This document shows positions 24,933 to 39,700 of a DNA stretch of 64,000 bases, in pieces. The stretch is from Prunella strophiata. Lineage: Eukaryota; Chordata; Aves; Passeriformes; Prunellidae. The stretch's first letter is position 1, and every line of letters starts with the position of its first letter. The position numbers were made by a program, and so were the translations under genes. The DNA lies in assembly GCA_036583965.1 (NCBI GenBank), contig JAZBQD010000034.1:7576540-7640539 (forward strand), written 5' to 3'. A model generated the notes under the pieces. That model was not told the origin of the DNA. It was given only the letters and a program-made list of their open reading frames with translations, and did not search any database.

Positions 24933-27900
24933 GTAAGTGATAATTTGACTCAGTGATGAAGAAAAGAAAGGTACATTTTATATAAGAATGTGAAATTTGA
25001 TGCTAAATCAACTCTGTGGTATTCAGACTGATAATGCTAAAAAGTTGCTCTAAATAAAGTCTTAAGTTTTTTAGTGCATAATCATAGAATGTATTGAAAA
25101 CTGTCAAACAAAAAATGTATTTTTTTAAATTCTTGGTTTTTCATTTATGTATCCTCTAAATTCTTTCAATATAGCTGACTTTTTTGGAGTAGTTATTTTC
25201 AAAGTGCTTTCTTGTAACTTCTCCAAAAATAGCAAAGCATATTGAATTCTTCCTTGAGCTTTTTTTTTTTTTTGTGTGTGTTAAAATCAGTTTGGAAGTT
25301 GCATGTTTGATCAGTTGCAGTGGTTATTAAGGTATTCATATTCAGCATTATTTTCATTACAAATTAGTGAAGGTTCTTTTACTGCCTCAGGTATTTAGAA
25401 TTACTCTTTTCTTTTGTAGTCCTGGGATGTGAATGACTGATCTAGGAGTTAAAACAGGGACAGCTTTTTCCCTTTAATGTCATCCGATGTGGCTGTGCTT
25501 AGATCACTCCTGCCATCTACTGCCGGCCCCGAGTGTGAACAGGCTCTTGTGGCCAACCCGGGAAAACGACATTTCTGTGCTGCTTTTGTTCCTTAGGGCT
25601 ACGTTTATGTACGAGCAGTTTCCAGAGCTCATGAACATGCTGTGGACTCGGATGCTGAAAGACAACAAAAAGAACTGGAGGAGAGTTTATAAGGTGTGTA
25701 AGGATCAGGGCTTGGTGCTCATGCAGTGTCCTGGTGGAGTTCTTGTTTAGATAATCCTACAGCACTTTCTTCTCTAGCAACATAGAATTTCTTCCCTAAA
25801 TGTTTTATAATTCTGTTGGTGAAGTCAAAGGTGGTTTTCAAATGCTGTATATGGAAAAGCCCACAGAATTTCTGGTTTTAGAAGCACGTTAAGATGTTAC
25901 TTAATGAACACAACAGAGCAATTCCATTTTGCTGCTATTCAGGTATTAGAGTAGCACTCACAGTTTCATTTTACCCAAAGGAATTGCTATGAGCTCCATG
26001 AGAAGGAGATGTTAAGTGACTGTGCTATCAGGAAAACATTTTTTGAAGGAATTCGGGAATACCTGATATAAAATGCAAACTAATCTTAATTTTCTGCCAA
26101 TTTGTAATGCTTTAAAAATTGTAGTTTACCTTTGAGTGGGCCAAATTTCCTTCCAGATCTTACATGACAGTTTTATGTTCTAATTGTGTGTTGGAAAAGA
26201 TCAGTGTCATTTGCATTTTTCTTGTCTTTGGTACAGAAACTTTTTGCTTGAGATTGTGTTGTGCTGTACTTAAAGTGGTGTTCAATGTTCACTGAATTAT
26301 GCAAATATAACCTCCTTTTTTAGAATTGATGTATTAGACTAGGTTATATTTTGTTTTTCTTGATGCCAGGATTGTAGCAAGACACAGTTAATTCTAAAGC
26401 ATGGTTTGTGCTTTTCACAGGTGCTTGATGTTTTGTAGTCATAGTAATTGTTTTCCCTGAAGTACAATAGAAATTAATATTTAATGCTATCACACATAGC
26501 TACTTAATGTTATCAAGACTTCTTGGAATTGCTTATCAGGTTTGGATTGGTTGAAATAAAATGATAGTTTTAGCTGATAAAGGCACTACTTCAGAGAAAG
26601 TGCCTTATTTCTTTCTAGGTATAAATCCTTAACATAAAGAACTGAAATGAAAGTATTATTTAAACTTCATTTGTTTTGTCACTTGTCTAAAGTCGTCCTG
26701 AAATGCAGTTTTGTATATCCATTGAATCCTGCAGAAGGGTTCTTAAATTCCTGTAGGAGTTACCTTTCAGTGAAAGCCATTGGAAAATTGTGAACAAAAG
26801 AGGCAAAAGAAAATGCCTCATTTCACAGGTTAACTTTTTCTCCTTAATTGCTGCTGCTTTATCTTAAAACAAGCAGTAGATGATAAAGGTAACTACTTCT
26901 GATTTAGCAGTAACAAGCTAAAGTTTTTCAAATACAGTTTTTGATAGTCTAAAGAGCAAAAGATTCATGTGAGGAAAATTTTTTTTCCGTGGGACTCATA
27001 ATAAGTATGTATTTAAAAAGGGAAAGTTACTATTTACTAATTTGGGATGGGGGGGTTGGTTTGGGTTTTCTTACAAAAAAAAAAAAAAGGTAGAGTTTTT
27101 GTTCATGCAATCATAAGGTGCTTTGTATTTTTATAGTCTTTGCTGCTCCTAGCTTACCTCATAAGGAATGGATCAGAGCGTGTTGTTACAAGTGCCAGAG
27201 AACACATTTATGATTTGCGATCCCTGGAAAATTACCACTTTGTAGGTGAGCAATAGAAAAATCTTATAAGCAAATTAAAACAGTAGTTGGAGTTGTCAGT
27301 CACCTGAACCAGCTTAGAAGCTTCCCCAGTCTAATTAAAATGTGACTGTTGCCAGTTGTGTGAAGAGTGCAGAATCCAAGACGTGGGGCCCTAGAGTATT
27401 AATTAGTGAAGACAAGAACTTGCAGAAAAGACTGGCTAATAACAACAGAACCAACACAACATGAGTGTTGGGGTTTATATTAAAATATGCACTAGAGACT
27501 GGTCCCCTGTGGTGTCCGTAAAGGAATAGCTTTAATCATATGGGAAGAAAAGGTTAGAGCTCCAAAACACACACATCTGTTTGAAGCTGGGGTTTTTTCC
27601 TCCCACCAAATAATATTTACAGTGCAAAGGCAGCAAGGCCAGTGTGTGTTTTGAATGTGAAAAAGGCTGGAAAGGAGCACATTTAGCTTATAGTACTTCC
27701 CAACTGAAAGCAATTTTTCAAAAAATCAGTTCTGCCATGAGACTGAGTTCTTGCAATGAAACTTGCAAAAACTGTGCTGAAAAGACTGAGGAAAAAGGGT
27801 GATGTTTTGTGGGGTTAAAATTGTTCAAGTGGAGAATACAAGTTCTGTCTCAGTCTTTGTTAATCTCTCCTATGTTTAAGTACACCATTCAATGCAAACT

Positions 27901-30742
27901 CATTCATCTAAATTTTATGTTAATTAGTGCCTTTTAAATAGATGCAGTAGACTTCATGCAGTAGTCACGAAATCTTTGACCATTGTGTTTATGATTCAAA
28001 ATTTTTTATCCAATTTGATGTTCAGTATTGCTGCCTCTTACTAGTTTTCCTTTTTTCCTCCCATCTTCCATCCATCATCTCTGTCCTGCATTACCTGCAC
28101 AGATGAGAATGGCAAGGACCAGGGGATAAACATCCGCCAGAAGGTGAAAGAAATGGTTGAGTTTGCTCAAGACGACGATCGGCTTCGGGAGGAGAGGAAG
28201 AAAGCAAAGAAGAACAAAGACAAATACATTGGGGTGTCCTCAGACAGTGTTGGAGGGTTCAGATACAGTGAGTACTGGGCTGCCTTGGCAAGGCTTGCCA
28301 ATCCACTTTTGCTTTCCCAAATAATACTGTTTGGAGCCTTGAAATGCATCTGTGGATTTTGTGCATGTTTCCTGGGGTCTGTCAGAGCTGACTTTAAATA
28401 CAGGCACCAAGAACGTTACTCCTTGCTCCCAGTCCCTGGCATAGTGTGTAGCAGGGATCTGAGCTTTTACTGGGGCTTCCATCTGATGTATCCCAGCATG
28501 CCATCCATGATCCAGCTGCCAGTCTGTGTTTTCTTTGGCCTCAGTAAATCCTTGGCTCCTTTTAGTAGGGATGAGTACCAAAGTCCCAATGGCACAAGGC
28601 TCTGGTTTGCTGGAATTGGTGATTTCTTTGAGAGAAGGGTTTGCTGTAAGAGCATCAGTAGTAGCTGTGCAGGGCTTAAACTTCACCTGTTTGTGTCTGA
28701 TGCTTTCTGGTTTTTTTACTTTTCTTCTCTGTGAGCCTTCCACTTAGATTTGATCCCTCCTAATTTTGACTGGTTGCTTCTCCATTCTCCCTTTTCCTCA
28801 TATGCAAAGTAGTTAAAAATTTCCAAGGCAGGATATTTCTTGGTTTATTACATTCCTTTAGGCTTTTGCTACCTTTAGAATTGTGGTGATTCTCTTTTTA
28901 GGAAATACTTATGAGTCACTGTATTTGTACTTTGAGTACATGTCCCTTTGTTCTTTCACTGAGATTATCTTTGACTTCTCTGTGCAGAGTCGTGATCTAT
29001 CCTTGTAGGCTGGGTAGAATAATTTCTCCATGTGCTCTTTAGGTATCATTCAGGTTTTTTAATTTAAAGGACTGGCTTCATTGTCTTGTATTTAATTTTT
29101 GTGGTAAAGGGTTTTGAATTATTCCTTCACTTGTTCAGTAAAGATTTTTAAAAAGTCTTTCTAGTAGCACAAAACAAACCATTTCCCAGGTGAGATTTCT
29201 AATCAAAAAGATTCTAGTTATTTAAATACAAAATGCTTATATTAAGATTTTTCATTAGTTTATTTTGTCCTGAAAATACTGAGCTTCTAGTTGGTGTCTG
29301 TTTTAGTTTAAAAATTTCTATTGCACAGGAAAACCCCTCTAAAGGAATCTGCATTTAAGTGCTTGAGAGCCTGACATCAACTGAAATAAGGCCATTTTAT
29401 TCTCCTGCAAAATTTAACAACAGTACATTTCTGAGCAGTGTCTCCTTTTGCAGTGATAAAGATCTCACTGAGTATCACATGGATTTGTAGCAGGTTCTCT
29501 ACTGGAAAAGTTTTTTGGATCTAAACAAATGTCATTGAGATTTGCACTTATGTCTTTACTAAGAAAATACACCCTATATGATACGGAGTTATCAGACAGG
29601 TAAAATTCAAATTTTGCACCTTGGAGTGCTGGAATCGTAATTTTCTTTTTATTAAAATGGCTTAATTGAATGCACTTTTTAAAATCTCATGAGCTGCAAT
29701 ATCATTTGTATGTAACTTGAAGTAGGGATTATTTCACTGTCCTTCCTTTCTGCTACTCAATTTTACTCAGCCTAAGTAAAAAAAAAAAAATCATTATTCT
29801 TTCACATTTTTAAAAGATGTACAAAAAATGTCTTGTTTCATATGTATGATAATCCAGAATATAAAATGATTGCCTACAAATGTTGACTTGAAACTGAGCT
29901 GGTTTGGTTTGCTTTATACACCTATATTTTGAGCAGAAGATCTTATACAAGATCACAACACAAGTTGAAGTGTGCAGTGCTTCTAATAGTCAAGTCTTTA
30001 TTAGAATGTTGGGTTTTTTCATTTGAATTAAACTCAAGTTGCCTGTGTGTGTACAAACAAGGCTTTAGTGTTTTAGACTTCCTTGATGAGATTGTAAACA
30101 AATGTGCTAATTTAAAATAAAACTGGTAGCTGTTTGTAATCTAAAATACCAGTATGGAGGTGTGGAATACTAAACTAGAAGTAAAAGGTTTTGAATTCTT
30201 GATACCAGTGCTCAGGAAAGATCTTCAGGGTATTCAGTGGCCCCTGAAGAGGTGAGTTTACTGCCTTTTCTTTTTTAATCTCTCTTAAAAATTTTTAAAA
30301 CTTTTTCTAATTGCTAAGTGTGGAAAATGAAAAGTTATTATGCACATTCTTTCAGTATTTTGGTACTGTGTTTTTGTATATTAATGTCAGTGTATAAACC
30401 CCCAGTGATTTACCTGTGCTCACACAGCTCACTAAGGGGCTGTTCCAGAAGTGCCATGTGCCCTTCCTGATCAGCTGCTTCTGCAGCCAGGGCTGCTCAT
30501 GCCTCTGGTGCTTCTCCAGCAGAGCCCAACAGCTCCTGATGTGCTGGGCACTGAGCTTGTGCCATTGCCACAAACAAAAGTCTTTGAGCCTTCATTCCTG
30601 CCCCTTCATGATGGGCATTCCATGCTGTGCCTTGCTGTAATAGAGTTGATTCAGCACTGAGGGAGCTTTGTGTGCTCTGTAAACTTGTACAGCTCAGGTG
30701 TGCAGGGCAGGGGGGCTTGAGAGGCATTCCAGAAAGGCCACA

Positions 30743-30776
<34 letters not shown>

Positions 30777-33700
30777 GTACCTTTAATAGTTCTTATCTTT
30801 GTCTTACCAGGTGAAAGATATGATCCTGAGCCCAAGTCCAAATGGGATGAAGAATGGGATAAAAAGTCAACTTTTCCTTTCAGTGACAAGTTAGGGGAGC
30901 TCAGTGACAAGATCGGCAGCACCATCGATGACACCATCAGCAAGTTCCGAAGGAAAGATAGAGAAGACTCTCCAGAAAGATGCAGGTACTGGAGTAGTTT
31001 TAACCTGAATTTATCTGTGAGATTGCTCTTAGGAAGCAGCTTGACATTGCTGGATATAAGCTACAATCCTCTGCCATTCTTTTTGTCTGTAGGGGGAAGC
31101 ATATTTGGGTTCAGTACCTGCTTCCTGGGCTTCTGCAGCTCCTCCTGGCCTTGGGGAACAGTGTGGCTCTGGCAGTAGTTAACTGCTCTTGGCTGCCTTC
31201 CATTACTGCCCCAGCTGCTGGCAAAGCAGGGAGTTTGGCTGAAATATCCTAAGTTTTTCCTTGTCTCAGCAATTCAGTGCTCATGTGCCAGTGTGCTGAA
31301 GGCTGCCACTTAATGCTGCACACACTCTGAATGTTGGAGTGCCAAGGAAGAAAGTTGAAATTGCTTTGACACAGTGCTGCTTCCCTGAGCTGATCTCAGG
31401 AAGCCTGCAGGTGATTTCTTAGGGAAAAAAAAGTCAATTTCAGTTGAGGCTTTTCAGGAAAATTCTCGTATTTTACATCTGGTCATTAAATTTCTTCAGT
31501 GAGAAAATCTACCCTGCTTTGGCTACAGAAAGAACTTTACATCTGTCACACTTCAACAGGTGCATTGAATTTAATTATCTGGAGATCAAGTTTGTACTTA
31601 ACAGAATCTGAAATTGCTGTAGAGAAAGTGCTCAAGTACCCTTTTGGGAAACAACTGAAAAATCAAATTTGCACTGAGATTTGATTAATATTTTTTACAA
31701 GAATATCTTTAGATAGTCACACATGTATATGAACATAAAAATCCACATGCACACATCTGTGTGATGCAAAACTAAAGCAATTTTGCACTAAAACAAAAAA
31801 AAATAATAATAGCAGCATTTCTGGGGGAAAGCCCATGTGGTCCTCTTGTTGGGGCATTAATAAATCATAAAACTGGTATTCTTTGCACACATCAGGGTTC
31901 CCTCTTAGAACCTAATATCAATGGACTACAAAGAGAAGGGATCAGAAGAAAAGTAAACAATTTTCCATGTAACAATGGTACATTTCTGTGTGCATTTCTG
32001 TACTTATCTTTCTAAAGCAACTTGTCCCATGATGTCTGCAGACCTCACCAGCCACATTTCACATGTGCAGTAAACATTTTGTTTTTTTAATCTTACTTCC
32101 TTTGTTTTATTTCTGAATGGCTCCTATCTTTTACTTGTGCTGGATATAAAGTCTTGTATTTTTCAGTGGTGTAGACAGTCCTTTCTGAAGTCTAATCTTC
32201 AGCAAAGGCAGCATATTTTGAGTTCTCCACTGTACATCTCTGCCCCAAGTAACACTGCTCTTTTTCTCTGGCTAATATTGCGTTTTACATTTTTTCTTTG
32301 CTCTTGTAATCCTTGTCTCTTCTGTTTGATTTTTTTCTCCTATTTTTTTGATCTATGTCAGGTTTTGTTTGTCTCAAAATTTATAAAAGTGATAAACTTG
32401 GGACTTGGAATAAAGGGAGGAATTTTTGGGACATACATGAGCAGAGGCAGGTGCTTACAGCACCTTTGGTGCTTACAGCAGGTTATTCTGCTGTAAGAAG
32501 GAATTCAGGCTGCAGCATTTCAGCTCCTCTAACATTGCTTCAAATCCCAGCCTGGAATTTCTTTTTCACTTCTCTTGGCATGGGGATCAAATACCATGGA
32601 AGGGATTTTATCCAGGGGTTTGAGTGAAGAGGTTTGTTTCTACAAAAGCCATCAGAGGACCTAAGAAGATTGAACAGATGGTTATAGAATGTCTGTATTT
32701 ATCCTTAAGGATACTGTAAATACATGCCTTAGTGCATGCTCTATTAACAAAATACTGTATTTAAATATTAAAGCTGAAGGTGACATAAAATTTTAATTAT
32801 CATATAACTTAGGCTCAAAATAACATTCTTTTGTAAATGCCTCGTGAAATCTCTGCATTTGTGTTTTCACACTTCAGCAATTTTTGTGTAGAAAAAAGTG
32901 CCAAGAATGTACTGGCTTATTTGTAGCCTGCTGCCATATAATAACAATTAAGTTGCCATTTCACTTGGAAAAGTGACTAAATGGGGATATTCACTCAGCT
33001 GGCAAACGTGCTGTTATGTTCTATTGTTTCAGTCTTAATAACTTTATAAGCCATTATTGCTTGAGTACTGTAAAGCCAATAAAAGCCTTGAAGCACAAAG
33101 AATAAATGTGTCTTACACATCTTACCTGTGGCCAATAAAACTTGGAAGCCATGGTCTTTACACACCAGAAGAACTTGGCCAAACTTGTGGATTTCTGACT
33201 TTACTTGCAAAGCCAGTGGTTTGCATAGATGGAAAAAAATGCTTGAAGGAAATAAGAACTTTACCAGAGAGCTAAATGATACAAAATGTTGAGTGTACAG
33301 TAGATTTCAGTGCAACTGCTTTAGACAGTGAGATCTGGAGAAGCCAAGTCTGCTGCCTTTTTTTTTTTTTTTTTTTTAATTTAAATGAAAAATTCTAACA
33401 TAGTGTTATGGGGGAAATGGATTCTTTTTTCCAGTAATATATCCCTGTGCAAGTAGTGAAAACCACAAGCAATACCCCATGGGGTGGGAAAGCCTCTGGT
33501 TTTCTTTCTTAGTGCTTGTTAGTTCTTAGGTGAATAAACCAGCTGCTGTCCTGAGTCCAGCACTGCACACTGAAAATCTTGTTTCTGAATTACCTGCAGA
33601 CACACAGAGGTGCTTCTGAAACATTGCATTTTTTCCCTAAGAATTCTTTAAACTTCTGTTAATCCTTGTTTCTCCAGTACTCAGGTTGATGCAGCTAACA

Positions 33701-36700
33701 GAATAGAAAGGAGGAAAAGCTTCCAGTACTCCTCTGAAAGGAGGCAACAGCCGTGTTTAAAGGCAACTTGTATCTAAAAAATGACTTTTATATTGGGGTG
33801 TAATTTAGATATACTTAAAGTCTCAGTAAACTGTTTTTGTTTTCTTAAAGGTTGTTAAAAAAAAAACCCTCACTACAAAAAACTCAAGGCAAAGGAAAAG
33901 AACATGTGTCCATACTTTGATTTCTCCAAGTTGTAATTATATACTTTCTTTGCAGAAGTTTTTTAATTATTTGGTACATTGCTGTAATTTTATTTTTAAG
34001 TTCTGTGTGCAATTCTCAGATGAAGCACTGCAATTTTACTGAGCACAGTAAACACACTTAGAGCGAATATTAATCTGTAAATTTTTTTGTTAATGTGACC
34101 ATTAAAGAAAAATAAGAAGTGGATCTCCTGAGAGAGTTTAGAAGAAGTACAGGTTGTCATAGAAAATTGAATCTTATAGTATTTATTCTGCTTTCTGGCA
34201 TATATGTTTAATTTCTTTCCTCAGAGCCTTTAGTCATTTATTTTGCTGTATATCACCAAAGACTGACTTTTTTCATTCTTACATTAGTGAGCTTGATCTA
34301 TAGCAGTTCTGTATCAATCAGACTTTGCTTGTCACTTGTTTCCTCAGCCCACAGAACATTCTTGGACTCTGTAGTGTGGACAAGAAATGCATTGCAGGTA
34401 TTAAATACAATACATGGACAGACTGAGCCTTATTTGTGTTGTCCCGGTCTTGGATGTTTCCAGCAGCATCCTCCACCCTCCTCCAGGGCTCTTGGGATGG
34501 ATGCCCTGTGTACACCCTGCTAAAGTGCAGGTCCCTCTGCTCTGGGGGCTCCTGTTAAAATCCTGATGTCACAAATGGAGGTGTGGCTGGGGTCCCCTCT
34601 GGGGTCCCTTCTGTGCACGCAGGTGGGGCAGCAGGGCTGGGCTCACAGGGCAGGGTCAAGGTGCTTTGGAAAAATAAAGTTAAATGGGGCCATTTGAGCT
34701 CCCTTACCTGGGAAAGGCTGGCTCAAGCTAATGCCAGGAGCTGCTGGTTGGTCAGCAGCTGTGAAATTTATCTTTTTAACAGTAAAAGAATTACAAAAGG
34801 GAGTGAGCATTTGTGTGGAGTGATTTTATTGAACTGAGCCATCCCCAGTGGTGAGCAGGTAATGTGCACAGAGGAAATGGCACATGCAACGTGTTCCCAA
34901 AAAGCCACCATTGTTAGCAGAGAACAAAGGCTCCCCCCCAGAGTATATTGCAGTTACTGTCACATTCCCTCTGACAAAGGGACAGCCTTTCTTAAATTTT
35001 TCAGTTTTAGTATTCTAATGCATTATTAAAATATAAAACCCTTCCACTTTCAACTCCCTGTTGCTAAGGGAATTACGATTTCAAAATACATTCCAATGTA
35101 TTTAAGCTTTCTCTACAGCAATTTTCACTGTTGTGTACAAATCCTGTGGAAGATTTAAAATACAAAAGTAGAAAATGTAACAAATGGATCAAATAGTGTG
35201 CAACAACACCTAAAAAAGTTTTTGCCTAAGAGGATGGTATTTTTATTCTTTTACATTTTGAGAACAACTATGTGTGCTCTGATAATGGTAACATGGCATT
35301 GCATAATTCTGTAAGCAGTCTCTTCCCACAAACATCTTAAAAAATATGAAAGCCTGTTTCCCTGGAAAAGGAAATGAGATGAAACACAAATGGAGTTGTG
35401 CAAACCCGAAAGACAGTACAGAATGTGGTTCATTGCTTTCTGTCTCTTGGTATAAGTACTGAGCACACCTGCCAACTTAACTTTCTGTTGCTGAAGTGTT
35501 ACATAATGTGTGGGGGAGTTCCTGTCAGAAGGTGATTCAATGTACTGGGTTTAAACACTGATTTCCTATTATCCTCTGTCGTGGACTTGCAGTTCATGCT
35601 TAACAAAATAACCTGCTTTTCTCCACTGCTTCTGTACAACAGGTGCAGTGCTGTGTGGTGTGATGTGTTATGTAAGGGTGGAACAGTTCCTCTCTCAAAT
35701 TTAGGAAAAAGCAGCATTTTTGTCATGAACTGTTGCTACAAGAAACTGCAGTAACCAAAACTCTTGTAGCTTAAGCCAAATGTCCACTCAAGGAGCTGAG
35801 AAGTCCATCACAAATGCTGTGCTATCACTTTTGTTTTTCTAGTGACAGTGATGAGGAAAAATCTAGAAGAGGCAAATCTCCCAAAGCTGAATTTAAAGAT
35901 GAAGAGGAGACTGTGACAACAAAACACATTCATATTGCACAAGCTACAGAAATTACCACCATCAGACAGAAACGCTCAGCAAATCCTTCAAAAACCATTG
36001 ACTTGGGAGCAGCAGCTCATTACACAGGAGAGAAAGCAAGTCCAGAGCAGAACTCTGCTGCTCATCCTGCACAGCCTACAACAAAGGTGAGACAGCAGGA
36101 CAGCACATCATTTTGGAAGCTGTTTTCTTCTATCTTCTAAGACAATTTCTGATTTAGGGTAGGTTTTGTGATGCAGCCTTCAAGGGAGCTGTTTTATCAA
36201 AAATGTTTAGTTTATCACAGTCTGTGGAACAGTATAATTGAAATTAATTGTGATTGCTTTAAGGTAGAATTTTTTAAATACAGTTACTAGCATGTTTTGC
36301 TCTCTTCAGGACAGCAAAGAGAATTTTGGCATCAAGTGTTAAAGATTTTTTGAAGCTGCACACTTACTGAAGACTTACCAAATTTTTCAGTTATAAAAAA
36401 CTACAAGCCTTTAGCTTTTCAGTATTTGATTTCACATTTAATCACATGATTATTAGCTTTAAAGGCAAGACTTCAAAGCAAAAGCAACAAAATCCTTCAA
36501 AACCCCAGAAAACTTCTTAATGTCATTTGATTGATTAATGACATCATGAGTTGAGATCTGGTGTCATTTTTTCTCCAGGCTGCTGTCCCCTCTGGCAGCA
36601 AGTCCTCTAATGACCTGGTGGACCTGTTGTTTGATGGAGCCAGCCAGCCAGCTTCCACAGGTAGGTTTGGGGTCTGTTCAGTTCTGATGAGAAGTTTGTT

Positions 36701-39700
36701 TGTTGCTGGAATAAAGTTAAAGTGGATAAACTTGAGAAATTAATACTTGAAAAAATATAAAACTGCCTAGAAAGAACCCTTTGTAGCAAGGAACTGTGTG
36801 TGCTATTGCATGGGACTAATAAATGTTAGGAACACAAAGATTAACTGCTAGATCAGTCTGTCAGAAACTGTGTATGTAATGCAGTTATTTATAATTAACT
36901 CTAAAAGCAAGAGCAATCCATTCATATTCAAGCATTTCTCATAGTGCAGTTCAAAGGCTGGGCAGGTGGAGATGGATAATCTTCATGGAAGCATTTATCT
37001 GAGGTATATGGCAAACTTGTTTCTTTGTCTTATTTTCTCTTGGCACTTGGTTTAGCCAAACCCTAGAATCAAAAAGAAATTGCTACCTAAAAGTGAAATT
37101 GCTCATTTTAAAACACATCCTTTACTCTCTAAATGTGTAGCAAATCTGTTGGTCTTCACATGGACTTATCCTTATGCTTCCAAAATGCAGATTCTTTTTA
37201 GGAGTGTGTTAAATTTCAGTGCATTCCTATGGGATTGGTAAGAGTTCAGAAGATTTTTTTACACCAGAGTTACCACAGCTCCAGGAAAGTTAAGATCCTG
37301 GATTAGAACTGCTATCCCAAATCAATACTGATTTTTTTTTTTTTCCACTTAATTATTAGGGCAGAAGAGTTTAGAAACTTTTTTGGTTTATATACAGTGT
37401 GTATGTTTTTTATTTTATAAGAATAAGATCTCATTGAGAATAGGTGTTTCCATTTCAAATGAACCTGCCCATATTTCAAACAGAACTATGGCAGCTTCTG
37501 TATTACAGTGTATTTAAATCTCTCATCAGTTCAGCTCATTGCTGTAGTCAGCCTTTTTTCTCTTTTTTTAATCTTTTTTTCTCCTTTTTCCAAAGCAGCA
37601 TTTAGAAATGGTGCTGAGAAGAGGCACATTACCAGCTGTCCTGCTAAATAACCTCTGCTGACCTGAGCAGGCAGATGGAAAGGGTTCATTTGTAGTGACA
37701 GATCTCGTATGGGAATCTTTGAGGCTTGCTCATGTTGAGCAGATTAGCCCTGTCCTTCACAGGCAGGTCACTTGTTATGACCACTGCTCCTTGCAGCACA
37801 GGCTGTGGGAACATTCCCAGTGTCAGGCAAGGCAGAGGGAAAGGGTCAAATGCAGCCTTTGATGTGTCCTGTGAAGGAACTGGCAGGGAAGTGATGTCAA
37901 TTCAGGGAACTTAGGGTTTGCTTATCTGTGTGTTTTCAGGTGCAGAGATGTGAAAGGGTTGATTGGGCTCAGTGTTACTCTTTACTGGAGCAACACAGTT
38001 TGGATGTGAGGGGGTGCTTGGTTGCCATAAAAGAGAAGATGTAGAATCCCTTGTTAGACCTGCTGGGAGGATTTTTTGGTGTTACTGAGCTGAGGTTCTT
38101 TAACCTTTCTTTAGAGAATTACTGCATCCAGCTTAATCTCTGTCACCTCTCTGAAACTCAGTTTCACTTGAAAACAGGCAAGAGATGGGGAGGAAAAGTT
38201 AAACTTGACTGAAGATGTTAAGGGGTTATTTTGGGTTTGAACCTAGTTCTGTTTTTAAAATTAAATTAATCCCTAGGCACTGTCAGGCAGACCAAGGATA
38301 ATGGGTGTAGCAGGGAGCATTGATTTTTATTTTTTCCTTCGAGCAAGTGGTCAGGAGCGTGTCATCTGTGTTTCTCATTCAGCATATAAACTCTCAAACC
38401 ATTAACCTGTTCTGAACTCTGTAGGCACGTATGTGGGAAAAAAATCTCTTGAAAATGTTCACTACAGTAGACAGGGTAAACAGGATCAGATCAGGTTTTT
38501 AGTCTGATATTTCACTGTCCCTTTTCCATTCTCGGGTGTTAGAATAAAATGTGTATAAACACAGATGAGATGTTTATTAGATCACTTCAGAATTTGGGTT
38601 GAAGAAATTCCTTAACTTTGTGTGAAGTTGTTTCCCTCTTGAAAAGGTGTTGAAAGAGTTTCTGTAGTGCTGTGTCTGAAAATTCAGAGTCCATCCTTTC
38701 ATTCTCTGCTCGTGTTTTATATCCTGCACTATCTGCGCTCAGCAAGAAGACTATTTCCCCTTGGAAGAGCAGTCGCCTTCCTGGCAATGTCTACAGTAAA
38801 ATAACATTAAAAAGAAATACAAGTACACATGTATTAGGAAGTGAATGGTTCCTTTTATTACTGCTGGCCATTTATTAAAAAGGAGATGGTTCTGGTTTAA
38901 TTAACCCAGTTGAGAGTAGCAGATGGGGCAGAATGTCTTGCAGCGATAAGACAATTCCGAAATGGCACCAGATGTTGGAAGCTGTCCCTGGTGGTGTTTG
39001 AGTGCAGCACAGATGTTCCAGTCCCACCTGGCTGCCTCCTAAGCACTGCAGGCTAAGCAGCTGTGATGTAACCTATATAATGTACGCAGAACACTAAAAG
39101 CAAAATAATTGAACTGCTGCAACTTCTTCTGAGGGTGGGACTGCTTGGAGGTGAAAGCTTTGAGGACAAACAAATAAGGTCAATGTCTTGGCTTCCTCTG
39201 GTCAGTGGAATCCCTGCTTAAAAGCAGTACCAACCATAATTAGGTGATTTTTATAACTTTTCTGAGTTTATTTAAAAAATCAGCTTTACAATATGGTTCT
39301 TAAATCTTCTGCTTTTATACCTTGGCTGTATCTTTTTAGTGAAAAATTGTTACTATGCTGTATTCAGAAGTCAATAATTTATATGCTGTATACAAATGTC
39401 TCATTGGAAAACTTAATGTTCTTGCTGTAGAAAGGAAGCAAACTTATAAAAAAATGAACACAAATGCAAGCTCTGTCCCTGAAATCCTAACTCAAGATCA
39501 TTGCAGAATCATTCATGCTTTAAGTAACACAAAAACTAAATGTAAGGTGGCATGTAATTTTTCATAAGGAAGCATAATAAATTAACTTTTGTACAATAGG
39601 AATGGTTGGCCTTTTTATATTATGCTTCCAAATTTTTAATTTTGCAAAGTGCTAAGCTGGTAGCATCACTCCCCAAATAAAAACTTGTTAATCTTTTTAA

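Noticed and set aside
28144..28734. 196-codon open frame on the + strand
   Set aside because: Its first part is CLINT1 exon 5; the rest is read-through into intron 5 past a strong GTGAGT donor, without protein-family resemblance.
30497..30943. 148-codon open frame on the - strand with a poly-Lys run
   Set aside because: The lysine run is the complement of the T30 tract, and the frame overlaps CLINT1 exon 6 antisense.
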